Positions 38,363 to 47,770 of a stretch of DNA of 64,000 nt are shown here, one piece after another. The notes under the pieces were generated by a model. That model searched no databases. It was not told where the DNA came from and worked only from the letters and a program-made list of their open reading frames with translations. Numbering within the stretch: the first letter of the stretch is position 1; each line of letters starts with the position of its first letter. A program made the position numbers and the translations under genes. Source of the stretch: Candidatus Metaruminococcus caecorum (lineage in GTDB: Bacteria > Bacillota > Clostridia > Oscillospirales > Ruminococcaceae); NCBI GenBank assembly GCA_904420045.1, contig CAJFTY010000028.1, forward strand, positions 24,915 to 88,914. The letters are read 5' to 3'.

Positions 38363-38944
38363 TTAAAAACGCTTCACGTATTTTTCGGTGACCAGGATAT
38401 CCACCGCCCGGTCGTACCGTCCGTGAGGCAGTAGGTTGCGCATACAGCAATTGTAGCAGATCCCAGCGGTTTTTCCGGGAAAATCCGCTAAAAAGCGGTC
38501 GTAATATCCTTTTCCATAGCCCAGGCGAAATCCCTGCATATCAAATCCCAGGCCGGGGACAATACAAAACGCCTCCCGAAAGTCTGCAAGTTTTTCACAT
38601 CGGTCCGGGACAGGCTCCAGCACCGAAAAGGTACAGGGCTCCAGGTCGTCCATGGAGCGGATGAGGTAAAAATCCATCCGGCTGGTGCCGTCAATGCAGC
38701 GGGGAACAGCGACTCTTTTTCCCTGCTCCAGCGCATGGAGAATCAACCGGTGGGTGTCCACCTCGATGGGGGTGGACACAAAGCACAGAAACAGCTTCGC
38801 CGTCCGGTATTCCTCCAGGGCGGTCACCTTCTGAAAAATGCCCTGATCCTTTTGCTGCTTTTGGGCGGAGGTCATCTCCCTGCGGAGCTGTTTAAACTGA
38901 TCCCGCAGAGCTTTTTTCACCTGGCGGATGTCTACTTTTCCCAT
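38363..38944 (-). CDS. 5-formyltetrahydrofolate cyclo-ligase family
   Basis: LRDQFKQLRREMTS, VPGLGFDMQGFRLGYGKGYYDRFL. Confidence 0.93.
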   Translation of the reverse strand: MGKVDIRQVKKALRDQFKQLRREMTSAQKQQKDQGIFQKVTALEEYRTAKLFLCFVSTPIEVDTHRLILHALEQGKRVAVPRCIDGTSRMDFYLIRSMDDLEPCTFSVLEPVPDRCEKLADFREAFCIVPGLGFDMQGFRLGYGKGYYDRFLADFPGKTAGICYNCCMRNLLPHGRYDRAVDILVTEKYVKRF

Positions 38945-39477
38945 TGCACCGCCGCCTCAATCGCTGCGGCACGCTCCCGGCCGCAAAGCTGTTCAATCAG
39001 GGCGAAGGCAAACAAATTGGCCGCACCTGCTCCCTTGCCTGTAACAATTCTACCGTCTACGCACACCGGATCAGACACCACCTGCGCGCCTGTAAGCTCC
39101 CCTTCAAAACCGGGATAACAGGTCGCCTTTTTGCCCTGTAAAAGCCCCTTGTGCCCCAACACAGAGGGCGCGGCGCAGATTGCTCCGATCACCGCCCCCT
39201 GCTTTACCGCGGTCTTTAGAGCGCGTTCCACAAAAGGAGACTGGTCCAGGTGTTTGGTGCCGGGCATGCCGCCGGGCAGGACAACCATATCCATATCCTC
39301 CAGTTGGCACTGGTCATCGGAACAGTCGCACTGCACCGTGATCCCATGAGAGCCGGTGACGCTGCTCCCGCCAATCCCCACCATGACGACGTTTACCCCG
39401 TCGCAGCGGCGCAGATAATCCACAGGAGTCAATGCCTCCACCTCTTCAAACCCGTTTGCCAGCAGTACATATACCAT
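38932..39477 (-). CDS. DJ-1/PfpI family protein
   Basis: LANGFEEVEALTPVDYLRR, LPGGMPGTKHL, AICAAPSVLG. Confidence 0.93.
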   Translation of the reverse strand: MVYVLLANGFEEVEALTPVDYLRRCDGVNVVMVGIGGSSVTGSHGITVQCDCSDDQCQLEDMDMVVLPGGMPGTKHLDQSPFVERALKTAVKQGAVIGAICAAPSVLGHKGLLQGKKATCYPGFEGELTGAQVVSDPVCVDGRIVTGKGAGAANLFAFALIEQLCGRERAAAIEAAVQWEK

Positions 39478-39500
39478 CTGTCGTTCGCCTCCTGTCCATC

Positions 39501-40361
39501 TTAATCATCCAGCATACATCCCATGTAAGGCGCCCGGGGTAAGGCCTCCAGCGCCTGGGAAAGCCTGGAGGACAAACACCGCAGCATCCCGTAAGGCGCG
39601 CCTTCCGTGCGGGAAGGCGCATAGTCCGCCGAAAGTGCCGACCGTGCAGATTCTTCCCGAAGCAAAGCGGATAAAAAAGCCGCACGTGCTGCGCCGGACG
39701 CGTTGGATTCCGCTAGCGCAGTCTTCTTTCCTATCATATAACAAACCCCATAGGATTGTCCAGATTTATCCTGAAATTTTAACATTTTTCCCCCGGAAAA
39801 ACGCAGTTCTTTGTATACATAGCGCGCCAGATCCTCCCCGTGTTCCACAAAAGCCGGGAACGAGGCCGCATACTCGCGGCGCCTCTGCAAAAATTCCGCA
39901 AAGGATAGATCTGTGAGCACTCCGTCTACATCCAAATCCTGTTCGTTCAGACGAACGTTTTCCACACGGCGGTAAAATCGGGTGGAAAACCCTAATTTTT
40001 CATAAAACCCGAACAGCCCCATCGAACCGGGGATCAGCACAATCCCCTGATCTCCCCGGGCCGCGCAGTACCGGCCGACCTCCTCCATCAGGCGGCGCAT
40101 ACAGCCCTGCCCCTGAAATTCCGGCAGGGTGGCCGCCGCGTAGACATATTGCAGAGGGAACACCTGTTCCCCCACCCGCAGGGAGCAGGAAAACAGCCGC
40201 ATCATGGCGGCGATGGTTCCATTCAGGCGCAGCACTGGCGTTTGATCTGGGGCAAACGCCGTGTCAAAATAAAAGTTGATGTACCGGTCGTCGTCCCCAA
40301 AGCATTGTTTCCAGATGTGAAAAAGCTCCGCCCGGTCGTCTGGACGCGCAAATGTAAGCAT
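39501..40361 (-). CDS. GNAT-family N-acetyltransferase
   Basis: YVYAAATLPEFQGQGCMRRLME acetyl-CoA binding motif. Confidence 0.88.
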   Translation of the reverse strand: MLTFARPDDRAELFHIWKQCFGDDDRYINFYFDTAFAPDQTPVLRLNGTIAAMMRLFSCSLRVGEQVFPLQYVYAAATLPEFQGQGCMRRLMEEVGRYCAARGDQGIVLIPGSMGLFGFYEKLGFSTRFYRRVENVRLNEQDLDVDGVLTDLSFAEFLQRRREYAASFPAFVEHGEDLARYVYKELRFSGGKMLKFQDKSGQSYGVCYMIGKKTALAESNASGAARAAFLSALLREESARSALSADYAPSRTEGAPYGMLRCLSSRLSQALEALPRAPYMGCMLDD

Positions 40362-40365
40362 AGCG

Positions 40366-41259
40366 TTACTCCATCACCGCCGTGAATTTTTCCAGCAGGA
40401 TCGCCGGATAATAGGAAAGCTTCGCCTTTCTGAGGCCCTCGGCGCCGGTGTCGTCCTCCCGGTTGATAAAGGAATACTCCGACGCCGCGTACCGGGCGAA
40501 CTCCTGATTGATCGCCGGATACGCCCCCTGTACGTCAGCATAGGCCTTTTCGATGTGCACCACATAGGTGTTGGAGTTTAAAGGCTCCCCGATGGTATAG
40601 GCGACCACCTTTCCATCCAGCCGCAGCAGACCGCCCTGGAAGCCGAGCTCGAAAAAGTGGGCGAACGCAGCCTCCACCGCGCAGGCTTCCGCCTGCTTGC
40701 TGCAGTTGTTTTTGCAGTCGTTTAACACGCACCATTCCTTCTGCATCTCCATACATTCGGACAAGTTGTCCGGCGTGATCGGCTCAAACAGCCAATTGCC
40801 TTCCCGAAACCGGTTGATGTGGTTGCGCTTGCCATGGTATTTTTTTCCTGTCAGGTTGATTAGATCCTGGGAATTGTAAATATAGTCAAAGGAATCCCGC
40901 TGGGAGGTAAAAGAAAACTGTCCTGGATACAGCTCCTCCAGCTTCTGGCGGGAGCTTTCCACCACTGCGTGAAACCGCAGGGGCTGGCCCTGCTCCCGGG
41001 CGTATCCGGCCAGCTTGTCTACACAGGCCTTTAAATCCCCGCCCCCTACCGGAAAGGTGAAGGAGATTTCCTCCCTTCCGGCCTTGGCCACATACATGCC
41101 CTCCACTTGGGCGATCTGTACGTGGTACGCCTTGCTCCAGATAAAATTACTGCCAAAGGAGTATTCGCAGGCGGGCAGATTCCCCGCTGCAATCATTGGC
41201 TTGGCCCATTCCTGGTCGTTGATCTCGATGTCTTTAAAACTCAGCATAAAAATCTCCAT
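40366..41259 (-). CDS. DUF2156 / phosphatidylglycerol lysyltransferase domain protein
   Basis: KKYHGKRNHINRFRE, TYVVHIEKAYADVQGAYPAINQEFARY, NREDDTGAEGLRKAKLSY. Confidence 0.88.
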   Translation of the reverse strand: MEIFMLSFKDIEINDQEWAKPMIAAGNLPACEYSFGSNFIWSKAYHVQIAQVEGMYVAKAGREEISFTFPVGGGDLKACVDKLAGYAREQGQPLRFHAVVESSRQKLEELYPGQFSFTSQRDSFDYIYNSQDLINLTGKKYHGKRNHINRFREGNWLFEPITPDNLSECMEMQKEWCVLNDCKNNCSKQAEACAVEAAFAHFFELGFQGGLLRLDGKVVAYTIGEPLNSNTYVVHIEKAYADVQGAYPAINQEFARYAASEYSFINREDDTGAEGLRKAKLSYYPAILLEKFTAVME

Positions 41260-41303
41260 TTCGCGCCGTCCGGCGATCTTGTCCTTTCATTTTACCACTG
41301 GGG

Positions 41304-41969
41304 TTAAAGGAATTCTTCCACTGCCGCCCAAAGCCGTTCTCCGATGGCCGTAAGAGGCAGCGGTTGTGTCCCGTCGCTGCATTCGATCACCTGCCAGCCG
41401 TCGGACCGCGCCGCAAACCGCGCCGCTTCCTCACACCGGGTCATGTACGCCCGGTTGCGCTCGTGCAGGTCTTTTTTGGACGCATCCCCCTGATAGCGGG
41501 AAAGGATCAGCTTGTCCGCCACCGGGCGGGGCATGTCCAGGTAAAGCACTTTATTAGGTTGCGGAAGTCCCAGCCGATTATACTCAAAATCCCGCAGCCA
41601 ACGCAAAAACTCCGGCCACTGATCCTCCGGCAGCTTGCTCATCTGATGCATCATGTTAGAGGTCACATACCGGCTGGCCAAAATCACCGTTCCCGCTCGA
41701 TAGTCGGACTCCCAAAATTTTTTATAGGAGGCATAGCGGTCCACCGCGTAAAAGGTAGAAGCCGCATAGGCGTTCACCCCTTCCGGGTTTTCCGAAAGCT
41801 CCCCGGCCAGGTACATTTTCACCAGAGCGGAGGAGGGTTCTTTGTAATCGGGAAAGGAGATGAGCTTTACCTTTCTGCCCGTATCCTGGATCCGCTGGGC
41901 CAGAAGCTGGGTCTGGGTGGATTTACCCGAGCCGTCTAAACCGTCCACCACAAGCAGGGTATTGTTCAT
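41304..41969 (-). CDS. Thymidylate kinase-like protein
   Basis: VVDGLDGSGKSTQTQLLAQR P-loop and FPDY. Confidence 0.9.
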   Translation of the reverse strand: MNNTLLVVDGLDGSGKSTQTQLLAQRIQDTGRKVKLISFPDYKEPSSALVKMYLAGELSENPEGVNAYAASTFYAVDRYASYKKFWESDYRAGTVILASRYVTSNMMHQMSKLPEDQWPEFLRWLRDFEYNRLGLPQPNKVLYLDMPRPVADKLILSRYQGDASKKDLHERNRAYMTRCEEAARFAARSDGWQVIECSDGTQPLPLTAIGERLWAAVEEFL

Positions 41970-42751
41970 TGTGCGCCCTCCTTGAGCTGTTTGTAATAGG
42001 CGCGCACCTGCTCCATTTTTCCACAGGTCATCTTGCCTTCAGAGCATCCCCCCCGCACGCAGGAGGGACCGGCATTTTGAAACAAGGTAGGCGCTACTTC
42101 ACACACCAGGCGGAGCATTTCATCCGCCACGGCTCGGATTTCCCACTGGGCGCGGTTGCAGCACCGGTGCTTAAAGAAATTCATCAAGCTCCGGGCGTTC
42201 ATGGTGACGATCATCTTGGTGTCACAGGCGTTGGGGAGCACAAAGCGGGCGTCCTCGATGGCTTTTTTCTCCGCCATGCTTTTGGCCTGCTTGTCCGATT
42301 TCCCCTCCAGCAAAAACGCCTGGTAGTGCTTGTCCGCCAGGATGTCCGCCAGCTTGTTGTAGCTGGCCAGTGCGTTGTCCATGGCCTTTAAAAACTCCTC
42401 TTTTGCCTCGGGAACGGCCTCGATCTCCGGCGGGGTGACGAACTCAAAGTCGTTTTCCTTGACATACCGCTGGCTCTGCACCGAAAAGGAGGCGATCCGG
42501 TGCCGGGTGATCTGGGCCAGCAACGCCCGGGAGACCCCCTCAATTCCAAAGGTAAAGCTCACGTGTTCCACCGGGCTTTCGTGGCCCAGGCCCGCCAGCA
42601 TCTCCACAAAATCGGCGGCTTTTTCGGGGGTGAGCCCGTCGTAGACCGTGTCGATGGTACTGGCGGAATAGCACAGCTTGGCCGCGCAGGCGATGGTTTT
42701 TTCCGGGTTGGGGGTGTGCGTGAGCAGCGTGACTTTCATAGGGTTTTCCAT
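41966..42751 (-). CDS. thyX: FAD-dependent thymidylate synthase
   Basis: ESPVEHVSFTFGIEGVSRALLAQITRHRIASFSVQSQRYV (RHRxxS motif); start uncertain (42739 or 42751). Confidence 0.94.
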   Translation of the reverse strand: MENPMKVTLLTHTPNPEKTIACAAKLCYSASTIDTVYDGLTPEKAADFVEMLAGLGHESPVEHVSFTFGIEGVSRALLAQITRHRIASFSVQSQRYVKENDFEFVTPPEIEAVPEAKEEFLKAMDNALASYNKLADILADKHYQAFLLEGKSDKQAKSMAEKKAIEDARFVLPNACDTKMIVTMNARSLMNFFKHRCCNRAQWEIRAVADEMLRLVCEVAPTLFQNAGPSCVRGGCSEGKMTCGKMEQVRAYYKQLKEGAQ

Positions 42752-42888
42752 TCCTTTCCTTGCTTTGGAAAAATTGAGGCTTGTCCGTACGAGAAACGGC
42801 CGAAAGTGTCGGCCACGCGGCCTTTTCGCCGCTTTGCGCATTGTCCCGGGGCGGAGCGTTCCGCCCCGGATCAACACAGAATTTTGGG

Positions 42889-43692
42889 TCAGCAGTCGGT
42901 GCTGGGAATGTCGTCGCAGTCCATCTCGGACAGGCGGGGCGGGAAGAACTCGTTGACCGGGAATTTGATGCGTTTGAACAGCTCGCAGGGATCGTCGGAG
43001 GTGGAAACGCACTCTTTATCCGGCACGCAGTAATCGTACGCCGGGACCATCATCTGAACCGAGCGCTCCAGCTGAACGATGGAGAACAGTCCCAGGGTCA
43101 CCAAAATCAAACGGCTCGGGTTTGTCACGGTGAAGTTTCCTTCGAACCGCTCCGCGATGGCAGCGGGGACATTGAGCGTAGGCTCGCACCGGTGAGACGG
43201 GCAGTCGCACACCCGGCTGGACAGGCAGATGGGATCCACCACCTGTACGCTGGCCTTGGGAAGGTTGTTGGAAGAAAGGCATTCGTCGGCGGCGTCCGAA
43301 GAGAACACCCGCACGCTGCCCTCGCTGCCGTACAAAATGACCTTTTTGCTGAAGATCGCAAGCCCGGACGCCTGGGTGGGCGGCGCGATGGGGGAACTGA
43401 AGATTTCCACCTTCACCTCGAAGAAGAAGGTCATATCCACCGAATAAAAGCCCTTGTTAAAGGGAACCGGCTCGGTGTCGATATAGACGTTAAGTACTTC
43501 GACTTTCCGGCATTTGACATTCAGCGCCGAGTCGATCAGCGGTTGGGCAGCGTCGGTAAAGTACACCTGTAAATCTTCCAGGCAGTCTTTGTCGCTGCAG
43601 GAATCAAAGATCCTGCCCGCGTCGATGCACACCGCTTCTTTAAAGCAGTTGCTTCCAGCACTTCCCAGTGGTGAACAATTTTTGTCAACCAT
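42889..43692 (-). CDS. Cysteine-rich hypothetical protein, possibly spore-associated
   Basis: 267 aa with 16 Cys, many in xC pairs; sporulation-sigma-like -10 CATACTATG upstream. Confidence 0.7.
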   Translation of the reverse strand: MVDKNCSPLGSAGSNCFKEAVCIDAGRIFDSCSDKDCLEDLQVYFTDAAQPLIDSALNVKCRKVEVLNVYIDTEPVPFNKGFYSVDMTFFFEVKVEIFSSPIAPPTQASGLAIFSKKVILYGSEGSVRVFSSDAADECLSSNNLPKASVQVVDPICLSSRVCDCPSHRCEPTLNVPAAIAERFEGNFTVTNPSRLILVTLGLFSIVQLERSVQMMVPAYDYCVPDKECVSTSDDPCELFKRIKFPVNEFFPPRLSEMDCDDIPSTDC

Positions 43693-43784
43693 AAGAAAAA
43701 TCCTCCTAATAGTTATTAAAGCGTTTGCCTCAATACATAGTATGAGGAAGTTTCCATTTCGTGACGTTTTTTCGGGATTTTCTG

Positions 43785-46148
43785 TTATGCTTTTTGCAGT
43801 TTTGCAAAGTTTGCCATAATTTTTTTGGTTCCCACCTTGTCAAAGGCAACCTCCACCAGGATGTCGTTGGCCATGGGGGACATGCTGACCACCAAACCGG
43901 TTCCAAAAATCTTGTGGCTGACCGTATCGCCCACCTGATAATCCACCACCGCGGCCTCCCGATGCTTTTTTAAGCCAACGGTGCTCTCCACCGGTGCAGC
44001 CCGGCGGGCAGCAGGCGGCGTATAGGTGGGAGTATGCTGGACCGTGCGCACCGTGGAATCGGTCACCTCGGTGAGCTCCCCGGGAATCTCCCCGATAAAG
44101 CGGGAGGGACGGTTGCGGTTTTGCTGCCCGAACATCATCCGCTGGGCGGCGTTGGTGATGAAAAGCTGTTCCTTAGCCCGGGTGATGCCCACATACGCCA
44201 GACGCCGCTCCTCCTGCATTTCCTCCAGGGAGTTTAGCGACAGATAGCCCGGGAAGATCCCATCCTCCATTCCGGCGATGAACACAAAGGGGAATTCTAA
44301 TCCCTTGGCGGCGTGCATGGTCATCATAACCACGTAATCGTCGTCGTCGTTTAAACTGTCCAGATCGGTGTACAGGGCGACCTCTTCCAAAAATCCGGCC
44401 AGAGAAGGCTCTTCATTTTCCTGCACGTATTTTATGATGTTGCTCTTTAATTCGTTCACGTTTTCCAGGCGGGTCTTGCCCTCTTCCCCCTGGGCTTCCA
44501 GATACATCCGGTAGCCTGTGTGCTCAACGAGCTGGTCGAACAGCTCCTCCAGATCATCCTCCTCCGCCAGCTGGCGCAGCGATTCGATCATATCCGTAAA
44601 CTCCCGGAGCGCCTTGCTTTTTTTCTGAAGCGCCGGGTAGGTATCGGCCTCTTTAAGCACCTGATAGATGCTCACTCCCATGCCGTCCGCAATCTCCTCC
44701 GCGGCGGCAAGGGTGGCGGCGCCGATCCCCCGTTTTGGCTCGTTGATAATCCGCTTGAGTCGCACGCTGTCGCTGGGGTTGTTGACCACGCTCAAATAGG
44801 ACAACACGTCCTTGACCTCTTTGCGGTCAAAGAACTTGGTGCCCCCCACGATTTTATAGGTGATGCCCATCTTCACAAAGCAGCGCTCGATGCTGGCGGA
44901 TTGAGCGTTCATCCGGTAAAGCACCGCGTGGTCAGAAAACTTGCGGCCCTTGGCCACGTTTTCCATCACCTTGGCGGCGATAAACTCCCCTTCGGTCATC
45001 TCGTCATACGCCCGGTAGACCTGGATTTTTCCGCCTTCCCCGTTATCGGTCCACAAATTTTTCCCCTTGCGTTCGATGTTGTTGCGGATCACCGCGTTGG
45101 CGGCGTTTAAAATATTCTGGGTGGAGCGGTAGTTCTGTTCCAACCGGATCACCACCGCATTTTCGAACTGATGCTCAAAGCTCAAGATATTTTCAATGGT
45201 AGCGCCCCGGAAGCGGTAGATGCTCTGGTCGTCGTCGCCCACCACGCACAGGTTCTGGTGCGCCGCGGAGAGTAAGCTCACCAGCTTGTACTGGGCGGTG
45301 TTGGTGTCCTGATACTCGTCCACCAGCACATATCGGTACCGGTTTTGGTAATATTCCAGCACGTCAGGATGTTCCAAAAACAGCCGGACGGTCAGGCAGA
45401 TGATGTCGTCAAAATCCACGGCATTGGAATTTAAAAGCCGGTTTTGATACCGCTCATAAATCCGGCCGATCACCTGGCGGCGGTAGTCGTCCCCAGCGGT
45501 GCGCAGGTATTCCTGCGGGTCGATCATCTTGTCCTTGGCGCGGCTGATCTCCCCCAGCACCGCCTTGGGCGGGAAGTTTTTATCGCTGATGTTGAGCTCC
45601 TTGATGACATCCTTGAGCACCCGCTGGCTGTCGTCGGTGTCGTAGATGGTAAAACTGCGGGTGTAGCCCAGGCGTTCAATCTCCCTGCGTAAAATCCGCA
45701 CGCAGGCGGAGTGGAAGGTGCCGGCGTTAATATCCAGCGCCCGGTCCCCCAGCATAGCGTACAACCGGTCCTTGAGCTCGTTGGCCGCCTTGTTGGTAAA
45801 GGTGATGGCCAGAATATTCCAGGGGTTGACTGGATAGGAGGCAATCCGCTGTTTGAGCCGGTCTTTATCCTCCGTTTTTCCGTCTAAATAGTCCTGCAAA
45901 AAGGCGAGATCCTCCTCCCCCACATGGTCGGGCAGGTAGTCGGACAGATAGGCGTTTCCGTAATCCACCATATAGGCGATCCGGTTGACGATGACAGTGG
46001 TCTTGCCGCTTCCGGCTCCCGCCAGGATCAAAACCGGGCCCTTCACCTGAAACACCGCTTTTTTCTGCATGTCGTTCATCCGGCTGAACTCTTTTTCCAG
46101 CACCGCCCGTTTTAAGCGGTTAAACTCCTCTTTGTGTTGCAATATCAT
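43785..46148 (-). CDS. pcrA: UvrD/PcrA-family ATP-dependent DNA helicase
   Basis: LAGAGSGKTTVIVNRIAYM, VDEYQDTN, GDDDQSIYRFRGA, MTMHAAKGLEFPFVF. Confidence 0.95.
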   Translation of the reverse strand: MILQHKEEFNRLKRAVLEKEFSRMNDMQKKAVFQVKGPVLILAGAGSGKTTVIVNRIAYMVDYGNAYLSDYLPDHVGEEDLAFLQDYLDGKTEDKDRLKQRIASYPVNPWNILAITFTNKAANELKDRLYAMLGDRALDINAGTFHSACVRILRREIERLGYTRSFTIYDTDDSQRVLKDVIKELNISDKNFPPKAVLGEISRAKDKMIDPQEYLRTAGDDYRRQVIGRIYERYQNRLLNSNAVDFDDIICLTVRLFLEHPDVLEYYQNRYRYVLVDEYQDTNTAQYKLVSLLSAAHQNLCVVGDDDQSIYRFRGATIENILSFEHQFENAVVIRLEQNYRSTQNILNAANAVIRNNIERKGKNLWTDNGEGGKIQVYRAYDEMTEGEFIAAKVMENVAKGRKFSDHAVLYRMNAQSASIERCFVKMGITYKIVGGTKFFDRKEVKDVLSYLSVVNNPSDSVRLKRIINEPKRGIGAATLAAAEEIADGMGVSIYQVLKEADTYPALQKKSKALREFTDMIESLRQLAEEDDLEELFDQLVEHTGYRMYLEAQGEEGKTRLENVNELKSNIIKYVQENEEPSLAGFLEEVALYTDLDSLNDDDDYVVMMTMHAAKGLEFPFVFIAGMEDGIFPGYLSLNSLEEMQEERRLAYVGITRAKEQLFITNAAQRMMFGQQNRNRPSRFIGEIPGELTEVTDSTVRTVQHTPTYTPPAARRAAPVESTVGLKKHREAAVVDYQVGDTVSHKIFGTGLVVSMSPMANDILVEVAFDKVGTKKIMANFAKLQKA

Positions 46149-46181
46149 GCTATGGGTTCCTTTCCATTCAAACGCCAACAT

Positions 46182-46982
46182 TCAGCGCGCAATTTGTGTT
46201 TTTGTATCCGATTGTTTGACCGCCAGCATAAAAAAGCGGGGGAAGCGAAAGATGATCTCCCCATTTGATTGGATCGGGTACGCCTGTTCGACCTGGCGAT
46301 ACACATCCTGTTCAAACGCCGGACGTTCGGCCGCAGGCAGAGCCTGCAAATACGGGCGCATCCCCGTGCCTTTGTACCACTCCATAATCGCCTGATGGGA
46401 GGGCATCCGGTGCAGATAGGTGGTCTGCCACAGTGTGAAGTCCTCCGTCATGCTGCCCAGCAGGTTAAAGTATTCCTCCTGGGACAGGGTATAAAAAATT
46501 CTGGGACTTGCGATTTTCTCCCGCCATCGGGTGCTTTGTGCGGTTTGGGACAAAATTTGATGGATAGGCTCCTGATCGTTCATAGGAACCTGCACCGCCA
46601 GCACGCCGCCGGGATTTAAAAGCTCCATCATCTGCCGGAACACCTTGGGATGATCCGGCACCCACTGAAGGCAGGCGTTGGAAAACACCACGTCAAAGGT
46701 TTCCCCCAGTTCCGGCAGATCGTTGGACGCGTCACACCTTCTAAAGGACAGCGCGGGATAGCTTTCCCGGGCCGTCTGGAGCATCTCTTCCGAACTGTCC
46801 ACACCCAAGATCCGGGCTTTTGGGAACCGTTCAGCGAGCACCTGGGTGCTGTTTCCAGGGCCGCACCCCACATCCAAAACAGCGCCGGGATTTAAAAGCG
46901 CGATCCGCCCTGCCAGATCGACGGCCGGCTGGGTACGCTCTGCTTGAAACTGAAGGTATTGCTGTGAATTCCACCGAGGCAT
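46182..46982 (-). CDS. SAM-dependent methyltransferase, trans-aconitate methyltransferase-like
   Basis: VLDVGCGPGNSTQVLAERFP, FSNACLQWVPDH. Confidence 0.88.
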   Translation of the reverse strand: MPRWNSQQYLQFQAERTQPAVDLAGRIALLNPGAVLDVGCGPGNSTQVLAERFPKARILGVDSSEEMLQTARESYPALSFRRCDASNDLPELGETFDVVFSNACLQWVPDHPKVFRQMMELLNPGGVLAVQVPMNDQEPIHQILSQTAQSTRWREKIASPRIFYTLSQEEYFNLLGSMTEDFTLWQTTYLHRMPSHQAIMEWYKGTGMRPYLQALPAAERPAFEQDVYRQVEQAYPIQSNGEIIFRFPRFFMLAVKQSDTKTQIAR

Positions 46983-47136
46983 AAAGGATTCCTTTCTGTC
47001 AAATCTATATGAACGGATTAAGTATAGCACATTTTTTTCATTTTTGATAGTGGTTTTTTAAAACGTTTGTTCGATGTATAAGTTCCGCCCAATTTGAGGA
47101 CGATAAGAATACACGCCATACAAGGAGGGGATCTGC

Positions 47137-47319
47137 ATGCAAAATCCCTATGAAGCTGCCCCAAAAACAGAGCGGACTATTTGGGAACCGAGGCGGCTAT
47201 ACTGTCCTCCAAAAAGCTGGGATAATTGCAAAATGCCTGCCCAAGCAATCGACTGCCATTTTGAAATCCAGGCTGTAAAAGACGTTCGCTCTCGGAAGGA
47301 CTTTTTTCAAATGCCGTAG
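47137..47319 (+). CDS. Orphan 60-aa ORF
   Basis: Strong RBS AAGGAGGGGATCTGC-ATG, followed by a terminator; no recognisable family. Confidence 0.5.
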   Translation: MQNPYEAAPKTERTIWEPRRLYCPPKSWDNCKMPAQAIDCHFEIQAVKDVRSRKDFFQMP

Positions 47320-47326
47320 TAGAAAA

Positions 47327-47360
47327 AAACGCCCGTCTCACGTCTGTGAAACGGGCGTTT
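47327..47360. terminator. Bidirectional terminator
   Basis: AAACGCCCGT...ACGGGCGTTT. Confidence 0.65.
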
Positions 47361-47404
47361 CGCGTGTATTAAAGAAAAAAATCTGAAAATGACTAGAGGG
47401 GTTA

Positions 47405-47674
47405 TCAATCTTCCTTGTCAATCAGATCTTCCATCGGCACGCGAAAGATCTTCGAAAAAGCGTACAGTTCCCGGTCGGATACTTTTCGCTGTTTATCTTC
47501 AATTCTGGATATGGAACCCCGGCACACATAAACTGCCAGAGTCTCTAATTTCGCAGATAACTCCTGCTGGCTTAGATTCTTTTGAAGACGAAGGGCGCGA
47601 ATGGTATTGCCTACAAGATTGACAGGCCCCTGTTCTTCAATCGGATCTTTGGATAAACGATACGAATCGGACAT
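47405..47674 (-). CDS. XRE-family HTH regulator
   Basis: IRALRLQKNLSQQELSAKLETLAVYVCRGSISRIEDKQRKVSDRELYAFSKIF. Confidence 0.88.
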   Translation of the reverse strand: MSDSYRLSKDPIEEQGPVNLVGNTIRALRLQKNLSQQELSAKLETLAVYVCRGSISRIEDKQRKVSDRELYAFSKIFRVPMEDLIDKED

Positions 47675-47770
47675 TGGTCAACCTCCCTGTCTGAAATTGA
47701 GACAGTCTCAGTGTATCGCATTCAAAGCCTGCTCCTGTCCTAAAATAGGACAGGAGCAAAAATTTTTGTT

